Source of the DNA: an uncultured Bacteroidales bacterium
Lineage (GTDB): Bacteria > Bacteroidota > Bacteroidia > Bacteroidales > Lentimicrobiaceae
Assembly (NCBI GenBank): GCA_937894795.1
Contig: CALCQV010000115.1
Location: 1 to 6,024, forward strand
DNA length: 6,024 nucleotides
Direction of reading: 5' to 3'
Shown: piece by piece, positions 1-6,024 of the stretch
Position numbering within the stretch: the stretch's first letter is position 1
How the letters are laid out: each line of letters starts with the position of its first letter
Made by a program: the position numbers and the translations under genes
Notes under the pieces: model-generated
The model's database searches: none
What the model was told of the DNA's origin: nothing
The model's input: only the letters and a program-made list of their open reading frames with translations

Positions 1-133
1 CTAATGGTGATTCTACCTTCTGGTCCATTCCTGAATTGTTGAGAACCAGACGTGGCAAACCGTATAGATATACTTCTGCCGTTTTAATGTCAGAGATATA
101 TTCAAGTGGTTGTGCGCTTGTTCCTAGAGCACC
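1..133 (-). CDS. susE: SusE-like protein, internal/C-terminal fragment (continues the gene at 172-546; runs off left edge)
   Basis: Reading the - strand from 133 to 2 gives 44 open codons beginning Gly-Ala-Leu-Gly-Thr-Ser and containing EYISDIKTAEVYLYGLPRLV, then a GMDQKVES stretch. In the family as I know it, SusE N-terminal domains end in a strand with a YGLP-type motif followed by an (I/M)-(E/D)-Q-K-(I/V)-E-S stretch, so this looks like the direct continuation of the lipoprotein encoded at 172-546. The piece has no start codon and no stop inside the window. It is separated from the upstream part by an Illumina adapter at 136-169 and lies in a different reading frame from it: 38 bases (134-171) lie between the last good upstream codon and the first good downstream codon. 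Exact removal of the 34-base adapter does not restore frame, so at least one further base was added or some native bases were lost. I infer one gene rather than two. The family match is from memory and moderately secure. Confidence 0.75.
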
Positions 134-135
134 TG

Positions 136-169
136 AGATCGGAAGAGCACACGTCTGAACTCCAGTCAC
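136..169 (+). other. Illumina TruSeq adapter contamination (assembly artefact)
   Basis: The 34 bases match the standard TruSeq Read 1 adapter exactly: they begin AGATCGGAAGAGC and end ACGTCTGAACTCCAGTCAC. This is not biological sequence. It splits the SusE-like gene and creates the false stop at 166-168. The bases just after it (ATTCGGAG, then ATC) could be partly index sequence, but CGGAGATC also reads as native SusE codons (Asp-Leu-Arg on the - strand), so the exact right-hand junction, between about 170 and 173, cannot be fixed from the sequence alone. Confidence 0.98.
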
Positions 170-546
170 ATTCGGAGATCAACAGAAGAGGTGGCATCAG
201 CAGGCAGCTTTTTGAGCAATATACCATTAAGATCACTCACCGTAATCTTGAGCTGCTCAACCTGAACAGAAGTAAGCAGAATTGCTGCATCTACAAAGTT
301 ATTGCCTGCAGCACATGCTTCAAGGTAGTAACTGGTAGAAGCTTCAAAGCCAGGATCAACAGGCGTACCTGTAAAGACAAGCGTATCAGTTCCATTCTCT
401 CTAGCCAGAATTAAATCGGGGATAGTGTTCAGAGTCGGAGCAATGGGATCTTTCAACATTACCGTATTGGTTCCATCTTTCTCACAACTGGTTATCAAAC
501 CAATCAACCCAATAAGTGCTATATATAAGATAAATTTTCTTTTCAT
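166..546 (-). CDS. susE: SusE-like outer-membrane glycan-binding lipoprotein, N-terminal part (apparent stop is in adapter sequence)
   Basis: This is the third gene of the susC-susD operon, starting 19 bp after the susD stop. The apparent product is 126 residues, but only residues 1-125 are native: Met126 and the TGA stop are formed by adapter bases. Residues 1-20 form a lipoprotein signal peptide (basic KRK, hydrophobic core) ending in the lipobox ITS-Cys21, followed by acidic and lysine residues. Residues from about 25 to 125 have the look of the SusE N-terminal Ig-like domain: a PIAPTLN segment, a LVFTGTPVDPGFEAS strand/loop, a YYLEACAAGNNF strand, and a closing SSVDLR strand. Known SusE proteins are surface lipoproteins that bind starch or maltooligosaccharides beside SusCD. 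The typical family length is several hundred residues, so this copy is cut short by the artefact rather than naturally small; its continuation is at 1-133. The family call rests on context and recalled sequence pattern. Confidence 0.85.
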   Translation of the reverse strand: MKRKFILYIALIGLIGLITSCEKDGTNTVMLKDPIAPTLNTIPDLILARENGTDTLVFTGTPVDPGFEASTSYYLEACAAGNNFVDAAILLTSVQVEQLKITVSDLNGILLKKLPADATSSVDLRM

Positions 547-565
547 TGTTTTGAAGTTTTAAAGG

Positions 566-2200
566 TTAGTACCCGGGATTCTGGTGAATATTCGGATTAG
601 CTGCTACCTCATCTCCCGGAATTGGGAATAGGTTCATGTGATTACCGGTTGGTGCACCGCCATAAACACCGCCTTTCCATGTCCAGCGATATGTTCCATC
701 AGTAAATTGACCGAAACGTATTAAATCGGTACGGCGCTGAGCTTCATAGTAGAATTCCTTTCCGCGTTCATTAAGCAGGAATTGGTCATTTAATTGAGAT
801 GCCAGTATATCACCTGAATTATTTCCATATGCACGTCTGCGAATAGTATTTATATCATTTACAGCGCCTGCAATATCCCCTGTATTGTATAATGCTTCAG
901 CTCTCATTAATAATGCATCAGCATAGCGGAATATCGGAAAGTCAGTACTTGCATAAGTATCACTGTAATTATCTGCCTGTGAGCCATCAGCTTTCCTGGC
1001 AGTAAACTTGTACACTCCTATTCCATAATCTCCGCTTGAAGAAGCACTTGGGATATCCGGACTCTTTTTGACCCTCATATAAACCCTCTTGTCTTTACAC
1101 TGGGTAAAGAAAGGATCAGCATCATAAGGTACCGGTACGTTTCCATAGGTGGCAATGGTATCAACCATTACATTCATGAATTCTTTTCTGGCTCTGTTAC
1201 CGTTCCAGTTGGTGTTGTTTGTCAGCCCATGAAGATCCTCAGCCCTTAGGTAAACAGGATCACTGCTTGATTCAATGATGAAGGTTGTACCAACAAATCC
1301 CTGTGTATATATACCATCCTGGGCAAAGGCAAAAATCATCTCCGGATTGCTCTCATAATCGTTATCAGCACTGAAGTTCTGCCTGTAATTTGTTGCCAGG
1401 GAATAAGCTCCGCTGCTTATAACTTTATTGGTATAGATTAAACAGCTATCCCATTTTGCAGTACCGGTATAAACTTCGGCATTAAGATACATTCTGCTGA
1501 GTAACATCCAGCAAGAAGCCTGATTAGCCTGAGATGAAGGAGAACCAGGTTCAGCCAACTGATTTTCAATACTAAGCAGCTCTGATACAATATATTTGAA
1601 TAATAAAGGCCTTGCTACATTTACATCAGGATCTAATTGCTTTGGGAAGAATTTGCCAACTCCATCAGCTTCCGTAGTAAAAGGAGGATTGCCAAACAAA
1701 TCCATGTGGTAGTAGTATGCTAATGCCCTCAAAAAACGGGCTTCTGCATTATACCTGGCAATCATCGGATCGGGGTTGCCTTTTGTAACATTGATGAATT
1801 CATTGGCGTAAGTAACCGATAATCCCAAACGCTGGTATAAAGCAGTGAGGAACTGATTGGTTGGACTCCAAGTTTGGGTATTCAAATCAGCAATACCGGC
1901 ATCACCCCATCCACAAATAGCCTCATCTGTAGTAATTTCCTGCAGATTCCAAAGTGCCCTGCCTGTTGTAAAGAAATTAGGGTCGGGTGCACTGATATCT
2001 TCACGGCCATCTCCTTGTCCTGAGATAATAAAACTGGCGTAGATTTTAGCTAATGCCCTCTTTAGGTACTCAGGATTGTCAGTCAGGTTTTCCGACTGGA
2101 TTGTGCTGGGATCACTTGGCGTTATTTCCAGATCCTTCACACATGATACTATCACTATGGAGGATAGTAAAATGCTTAAGAGAAATTTATATTTTTTCAT
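566..2200 (-). CDS. susD: SusD/RagB-family starch-type glycan-binding outer-membrane lipoprotein
   Basis: This complete 544-residue protein is the surface glycan-binding partner that caps the SusC channel. Residues 1-19 are a signal peptide and IVS-Cys20 is the lipobox, so the mature protein is lipidated and exposed on the outer membrane. Family landmarks in order are AEARFLRALAYYYHMDLFG (152-170, N-terminal SusD-like helical region), FPIFRYADALLMRAEALYNT (421-440, a TPR-like segment), FLLNERGKEFYYEAQRRTDL (474-493, SusD/RagB C-terminal domain) and the closing LFPIPGDEV...NPNIHQNPGY. From memory it resembles B. thetaiotaomicron SusD closely, for example in TTDE-x4-W (91-98), WSP (111-113) and W-x-WKGG (506-511). 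Arg81 and Trp98, which I recall as starch contacts there, fall at the same positions here. The start at 2200 gives a proper signal peptide and lies 21 bp after the susC stop. There is no clear Shine-Dalgarno, only an A-rich leader. Starch or maltooligosaccharide binding is an inference. Confidence 0.97.
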   Translation of the reverse strand: MKKYKFLLSILLSSIVIVSCVKDLEITPSDPSTIQSENLTDNPEYLKRALAKIYASFIISGQGDGREDISAPDPNFFTTGRALWNLQEITTDEAICGWGDAGIADLNTQTWSPTNQFLTALYQRLGLSVTYANEFINVTKGNPDPMIARYNAEARFLRALAYYYHMDLFGNPPFTTEADGVGKFFPKQLDPDVNVARPLLFKYIVSELLSIENQLAEPGSPSSQANQASCWMLLSRMYLNAEVYTGTAKWDSCLIYTNKVISSGAYSLATNYRQNFSADNDYESNPEMIFAFAQDGIYTQGFVGTTFIIESSSDPVYLRAEDLHGLTNNTNWNGNRARKEFMNVMVDTIATYGNVPVPYDADPFFTQCKDKRVYMRVKKSPDIPSASSSGDYGIGVYKFTARKADGSQADNYSDTYASTDFPIFRYADALLMRAEALYNTGDIAGAVNDINTIRRRAYGNNSGDILASQLNDQFLLNERGKEFYYEAQRRTDLIRFGQFTDGTYRWTWKGGVYGGAPTGNHMNLFPIPGDEVAANPNIHQNPGY

Positions 2201-2221
2201 GTTATCTTTTAGTTTTATGTA

Positions 2222-5209
2222 TTAATAGCTCAAACTTACACCAACCATAAATGTACGTGGCCTTGGATAGAAATTGTTGTCTATGCCATCTGGTACTTCA
2301 GGATCAATTCCGGAGAACTTGGTAGCAGTGAAAACATTCTGAACAGTAAAGCTTACTCTGGCATTCAGCTTATTTGCAATGTTATTGAATCTATAGCCAA
2401 CACTCATGTTGTCAAGCTTAAAGAAAGAAGCATTTTCAACAAAATAATCACTTGTAAATTGTCTCTTTACAAATTTCGTATCATTCAGTAATCTGGCCTG
2501 GTTCTTCCAATAACCAATCTGATACATCTGGTCGTAAGATGCACTGGCGCCTATCTGGCTAAATACATAGTTTCCTATACTGGCTCTTGAGGATGCTGAT
2601 ATATCAAAATTCTTATAATTAAACCTTGCTGATAAACCAAACAAATAATCAGGGGCCGGATCATGATAAATATACTTATCAGCATTGTCACCGTTTACAA
2701 CGCCACCGTCACCTGAAAGATCCACATACAAACCTTCAATAGGATTGCCATTCTGATCATAAACCTGCTTGTTTACAAAGAATGAGCGTGCAGGATAACC
2801 AACCCTGGTAACCTGTTTCTGACCGGTCATACCATCACCATAAAGAATACCAATGAAATCTGGATCATCAGATGCCAATAACTTGGTAATCTCATTCTGG
2901 TTGTATGTCATGTTGAATCCAATATTTAAAGATTTATCCTTTGCAAGTATCGGAATGAGATTTAATGAAAGTTCAACCCCTCTGTTCTCCAATGATCCAA
3001 CATTTGTGAGAAGTGTATTTGAGAAGTTACTGCCCGTAGGACTAGTTACGGAATTCAACAAATCGTCAGTAACTCGTTTGTACAAATCAATTGACCCTGA
3101 GATTCGATCTTTCAGGAATCCAAAATCAAGACCAATATTCTGTGTTGTGGTTTCTTCCCATTTGATATCCGGGTCATAAGCTTCCGGACGAAGTGTCGAG
3201 ATATATTCTCCATCAATCAGGTAGTAATTACCCTGTGAAGAGCTGATATATCTTGCCATATATGGGAAATAACTGCTTCCGATATCTTGTTGACCGGTAA
3301 CACCCCAGCCTAAACGTAACTTAAGATCTGACAGGAAATCAACATCTTTCAGGAAGCTCTCTTCCTTTATTTTCCATGCAAACGCTACAGCAGGGAACAA
3401 TCCCCAGCGATTCTCTTCTGAGAAACGGGATGAACCATCATCACGAATAGTAAAAGTAAATAAATACCTATCCATGAAGGTATAATTCAAACGGCCGAAG
3501 AATGAAACAAGTTGAAGTTCAGAACTGCTGTTTAATAAGGAAGTCCTTACATATGGATGAAAAGGCTCACCTGTTTCAGGATTGATGGTATTATCCACAA
3601 ATCCACGCTGGTAATTAAAATTATTCAGCTCGAAATGCTGCCATGAATAACCACCGGTAACATCAATTCTACTGTTTAGTGCACTCAGATCCTTGGTATA
3701 ATTCAGATAAAAATCAAGTAGGTTATTTTTATTTGTTCCCATGAAATTTGTCCTTTGTCCCCACAGGTTATTAGTTATAGTTGATGGTGACGTGGTAGGA
3801 CGATCATTGTGGCCTTCACTGTCAGTATAATCAGTAGCAAGATTTAAATTAGCACGTAACTCCGGAAGGAAAGGTAAGGTATAATCCAATTGTATATTTC
3901 CAATAAATCTGTTAACTTCTGCTCTGTTATCAACCTCCATGAGTTGTTCGACAGGATTTGGTGTTCCCAGGTTAGCACCTAATGTATACCATTGGAAATA
4001 ATTTTTGCTTGAAGCATTTTTAATGTAAACAGGGTGCGATGGATCCATAGCCCATGCACTTCCAACAGCTCCGGCATCACCAAAATTATTCTTGGTGTTC
4101 ATTGCTTTTGCATTTACATTAACCTTCAAGCTATTTTTAAAGAATGTTGGATTCAGACTTACTGCTCCGGTTACTCTTTCCATATCAGTATTTTTCAGAA
4201 TACCCTCTTGATTGGTATAACCAATAGAAGCCCTGTATGGTAAGCTCTTAATTGAACCGCTTACACCAACATTATGATCATGTGTTATTGCTGTGCGGAA
4301 AATTTCATTCATCCAGTCGGTATTTGTATTACCTAATTTGGTATAAGTATCAGGTTCATAAATAACAGGATTTTCCAGTGCTATTTGCCTGATTTCATCA
4401 CCTGAATACACATCCAGGAATTCAGTTGCTGCAGAAACTGAAGCACTACCATCATAGGTTATTTTCATAGGAGAGCCGGCAACACCTTTCTTGGTGGTAA
4501 TGATAATAACACCGTTTGATGCCCTTGATCCATAAATTGCAGTTGCTGACGCATCTTTAAGCACTGTAAAAGATTCGATGTCATTGGGATTTACAAACGA
4601 CAAGAAGTTGGAACTACCTGCAATATTGTTGTTATCAATGGGAACTCCATCAATGATGATCAATGGGTCGTTTGATGCATTCAATGATGAACCACCTCTG
4701 ATACGGATTGTTGCTCCGGCACCCGGTGCTCCACCTGCATTATTGATAACAACACCTGCGCTCTTACCAACTAACAGGTCCTGCGGAGAAGTAATGGCTC
4801 CCTGATTAAAATCACTTGAACTAACCGTGGCTATTGAACCCGTTGCATCAGCTCTTTTTACAGTTCCATATCCAATTACTACCGCTTCTTCAAGCATAGT
4901 AATTGAGGATTCCATAACAATGTTGATTACACCCTGATCACCCACTAAAATCTCCTGTGTTGTGTATCCGATGAATGAAACAACGAGAGTTGAGCCTCTA
5001 TCAACATTAAGTGAATAATTACCGTCGATATCGGTAGTGGTACCTGTAGTCGCGTTTTTAACAGCGATGGTAACCCCAGGCAAGGTCATACCATCCTTAG
5101 CATCTATTACTCTTCCCGATACCCTGACAGTCTAGGCAAAGCCCTGATAGGAAAATGTCAGACAAAGAAAAAGAAACAGAACTTTCAGCAATGTAGAATG
5201 CTTCTTCAT
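2222..5209 (-). CDS. susC: SusC/RagA-family TonB-linked outer-membrane transporter, with an in-frame amber codon at position 26
   Basis: This is the energy-dependent importer of oligosaccharides delivered by SusD, and the first gene of the operon. From ATG at 5209 the frame encodes 995 residues, normal for SusC. Residues 1-25 (MKKHSTLLK, a hydrophobic core, SYQGFA) are a signal peptide. Codon 26 is TAG where the mature protein should begin. Residues about 27-105 are a carboxypeptidase-regulatory-like domain (SGRVIDAKDG, then DIDGNYSLNV and VSFIGYTTQEI). A TonB-box-like EEAVVIGYGT follows at 107-116. The plug domain spans about 117-243, with RIRGGSSL, IIIDGVPID and the SusC signature VLKDASATAIYGSRASNGVI. 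The rest is a 22-strand-type barrel ending VGVSLSY. The frame is otherwise clean, which argues against an old pseudogene. If TAG is a true stop, the next in-frame ATG (5089) would give a 955-residue protein lacking a signal peptide, which is unlikely to reach the outer membrane. Automatic callers will probably report 2222-5089. Confidence 0.96.
5132..5134 (-). other. In-frame TAG codon interrupting susC at the signal-peptide junction
   Basis: The codons around it read GGC TTT GCC TAG ACT GTC AGG (Gly-Phe-Ala-stop-Thr-Val-Arg). SusC proteins very often read ...FAQ-x-V at this point, so the ancestral codon was most likely CAG (Gln). One change, C to T on the coding strand (G to A at + strand 5134), explains it. 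I cannot tell a sequencing error, a strain variant and a real loss of function apart from this sequence. Confidence 0.9.
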
Positions 5210-5521
5210 AATTCTGGTTTTGATTGGTGGTTAATTATTGATTATATGTGTGTTTAAAGTTAATCCTGTTAAATTCACTTCGCTTCTTTATGGCAATTGG
5301 TGTGCTGGATGCCATTTAAACTACATTTTAATACCGGTTTATAATTTTAGCAGGTAACAATCCAATTCTCTCTGAATATTTCTCAAATTTTTCCCATTAA
5401 ATATATAAATAAACTAGGGAAATACGCATGCTTTAACCAAAAAAATTGACAAATAAGTGGATTTTCTTAAAAAAACATCCCCGGTAACCAACCTTTATTG
5501 TTTTAGCTTGCGTTTTGATGA

Positions 5522-5532
5522 ACACCCGGTGT
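5522..5532. repeat. Short inverted repeat ACACC-C-GGTGT
   Basis: This is a perfect 5-base inverted repeat around a single central C, notable because it is the most GC-rich spot in an AT-rich stretch. It could be a protein-binding site. The GGTGT half occurs again at 5804-5808, just before the lacI start. Neither can be tied to a known regulator, and a repeat this short can arise by chance. Confidence 0.25.
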
Positions 5533-5632
5533 ATTTTTTATTTACCAAAAATCTTTACTGTTTTTTCCATTTGTTGCTACAATGTTAAGAAATTATTAAT
5601 TAATAACCATCAGTTTTCCTTGATATTACGCC

Positions 5633-5648
5633 TTTTTTTCGAAAAAAA
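5633..5648. promoter_or_regulatory. CpG-centred 16 bp palindrome (T7-CG-A7), possible second operator
   Basis: Seven T, CG, seven A form a perfect 16 bp palindrome whose centre (5640/5641) lies 19 bp from the centre of the operator-like palindrome at 5653-5666, nearly two helical turns. The central TTCGAA resembles the ATCGAT core of that site. It could be a second operator half of a tandem pair, or simply paired T and A tracts that bend DNA. It lacks the outer TG/CA bases of a canonical LacI-family site, so the operator reading is weak. Confidence 0.3.
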
Positions 5649-5651
5649 TTT

Positions 5652-5666
5652 ATGCAATCGATTGCA
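5652..5666. promoter_or_regulatory. Candidate LacI-family operator (cre-like palindrome)
   Basis: TGCAATCGATTGCA (5653-5666) is a perfect 14 bp palindrome with a central CpG. With the preceding A it matches every position of the CcpA/LacI-family consensus WTGNAANCGNWNNCW. LacI-family proteins bind such sites as dimers, the hinge helices opening the central CpG step. It lies between the divergent susC operon and a LacI-family gene, 153 bp before the regulator start and 442 bp before the susC start, so the adjacent regulator is the obvious ligand. Its distance from the susC ATG implies either a long susC leader or action from a distance. Binding is inferred, not shown. Confidence 0.7.
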
Positions 5667-5754
5667 ATATCAATTCAAACTAAAAAAAACTAATTTCTAT
5701 TCGATTCTTCGTCAGGATTACTGTCCGATTTGAACATTCCATTGCTTAAAATTA

Positions 5755-5785
5755 CTTGCGTGTATTTACTTAAATACTATCTTAG
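5755..5785 (+). promoter_or_regulatory. Candidate Bacteroidota-type promoter for the LacI-family gene
   Basis: CTTG at 5755-5758 (consensus TTTG, -33) is followed after 19 bases by TATCTTAG at 5778-5785 (consensus TAnnTTTG, -7; one mismatch). Spacing and order fit the known Bacteroidota housekeeping promoter, and transcription would start about 25-30 bases before the ATG at 5820. In AT-rich DNA, partial matches to these short motifs are common. Confidence 0.4.
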
Positions 5786-5795
5786 CTTGTTAAAG

Positions 5796-5807
5796 CACCA
5801 ACAGGTG
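5796..5807. repeat. Inverted repeat CACC-aaca-GGTG over the lacI leader
   Basis: A 4-base inverted repeat with a 4-base loop sits 13-24 bases before the lacI ATG and overlaps AGGTG (5803-5807), the only Shine-Dalgarno-like sequence here, which is rather far from the start. It might fold in the mRNA and mask the site, but the stem is too short to be convincing. Confidence 0.2.
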
Positions 5808-5819
5808 TAACTTGTCATT

Positions 5820-6024
5820 ATGAAATCAACCCTTATCTCAATAAACGATATTGCCAGGGCTCTCGGAATATCACCATCTACCGTTTCGCGGGCTCTAAAA
5901 GACAACCCTGACATAAGTACTGAAACAAAGCGTATTGTCAAGGAATATGCCGAGAAGGTGAATTATCGTCCCAATGCATTGGCTCTCAGCCTGAAAACCC
6001 ATAGATCAAACACCCTCGGATTAA
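5820..6024 (+). CDS. LacI-family transcriptional regulator (N-terminal 68 residues; runs off right edge)
   Basis: The visible part is the complete DNA-binding domain of a LacI/GalR-family regulator. Residues 8-27 (INDIARALGISPSTVSRALK) are the helix-turn-helix, with SPSTVSRAL as recognition helix. Residues about 31-47 form the third helix (DISTETKRIVKEYAEKV). NYRPNALALSL (48-58) is the hinge helix that inserts into the operator minor groove, followed by the linker to the missing sugar-binding domain (SNTLGL). ATG at 5820 is the only reasonable start: a TAA at 5808-5810 lies in frame just upstream, and the helix-turn-helix begins at the usual distance from the N terminus. It is divergent from susC, so by family precedent it most likely represses or activates the sus operon in response to a sugar, through the palindrome at 5652-5666. 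The classical B. thetaiotaomicron sus locus uses SusR, a different kind of regulator, whereas LacI-type control of maltodextrin loci is known in other Bacteroidota. The effector cannot be inferred. Confidence 0.95.
   Translation, partial: MKSTLISINDIARALGISPSTVSRALKDNPDISTETKRIVKEYAEKVNYRPNALALSLKTHRSNTLGL

Larger units (their letters stand above)
5210..5819. promoter_or_regulatory. Divergent susC / lacI intergenic control region
   Basis: These 610 bp separate the divergently read susC and LacI-family genes. The stretch is strongly AT-rich, with several A and T tracts, and holds no convincing gene. It contains the CpG-centred palindromes, a candidate lacI promoter and minor inverted repeats listed separately. 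The susC-proximal half (5210-5480) shows no convincing TAnnTTTG/TTTG promoter on the - strand and no ribosome-binding site ahead of the ATG at 5209. ATGGCA (5290-5295) and TGCCAT (5310-5315) could pair with a 14-base loop in the susC leader, but this is weak. The known arrangement of a LacI-family gene divergent from its target transporter operon supports a shared control role. Confidence 0.75.

Noticed and set aside
106..414. 102-codon + strand open frame
   Set aside because: It runs through the adapter; its RSEEHTSELQSH peptide is translated TruSeq adapter. The remainder is antisense to the SusE-like gene.
1857..2250. Two + strand open frames (1857-2042 and 2053-2250)
   Set aside because: Both are antisense to well-supported susD codons and show no domain of their own.
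2853..4805. Three + strand open frames at 2853-3179, 4034-4243 and 4578-4805
   Set aside because: All are antisense shadows of susC, whose protein sequence is clearly the real one.
2222..5089. susC starting at ATG 5089 (955 residues)
   Set aside because: This start would lack a signal peptide and cut into the N-terminal regulatory-like domain. The in-frame codons up to ATG 5209 supply both, interrupted only by one TAG.
5593..5606. 14 bp palindrome TTATTAATTAATAA
   Set aside because: It is made only of A and T in a very AT-rich stretch and has no CpG core or family-consensus match, so chance is the simplest explanation.
5515..5733. 72-codon + strand open frame in the intergenic region
   Set aside because: It is AT-rich, has no ribosome-binding site and no recognisable protein pattern, and overlaps the operator palindromes. 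It looks like chance.
5503..5790. Direct repeats TTAGCTTG (5503-5510, 5783-5790) and CTTGCGT (5507-5513, 5755-5761)
   Set aside because: Repeats of 7-8 bases over about 280 bp are expected by chance and match no known element.

Overview
The window comes from a Bacteroidota genome (Bacteroidales or a related order; most likely a short-read draft or metagenome assembly). The evidence is a tandem SusC/SusD gene pair, lipoproteins with Bacteroidota-type signal peptides, A-rich translation starts without clear Shine-Dalgarno sequences, and a candidate promoter resembling the Bacteroidota -33/-7 type.

Layout, right to left. A LacI-family regulator starts at 5820 on the + strand and runs off the right edge. 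A 610 bp AT-rich divergent intergenic region (5210-5819) follows. It holds a perfect CpG-centred palindrome that fits the LacI/CcpA-type operator consensus, a second CpG-centred palindrome, and a candidate lacI promoter. On the - strand come susC (5209-2222), susD (2200-566) and a susE-like lipoprotein gene (546 to beyond the left edge), separated by only 21 and 19 bp, so they are almost certainly one operon.

How the genes fit together. SusD and the SusE-like protein are surface lipoproteins that bind glycan. SusC is the TonB-dependent outer-membrane channel that imports the oligosaccharides. The LacI-family protein would control the operon from the intergenic operator. SusD resembles the Bacteroides thetaiotaomicron starch-binding SusD along much of its length, including Arg81 and Trp98 at what I recall as starch-contact positions. 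A starch or maltooligosaccharide substrate is therefore the best guess. No glycoside hydrolase is visible; any would lie left of the window.

Two anomalies matter for any reader. (1) susC carries an in-frame TAG at codon 26, exactly where the mature protein should begin (expected Gln, CAG), so automatic callers will start it 40 codons late and lose the signal peptide. (2) An exact 34-base Illumina TruSeq adapter lies at 136-169 inside the susE-like gene, giving a false stop; the frame resumes in the leftmost 133 bases. The first is a point change of unknown cause; the second is a sequencing or assembly artefact. I see no sign of a novel system beyond this Sus-type locus.
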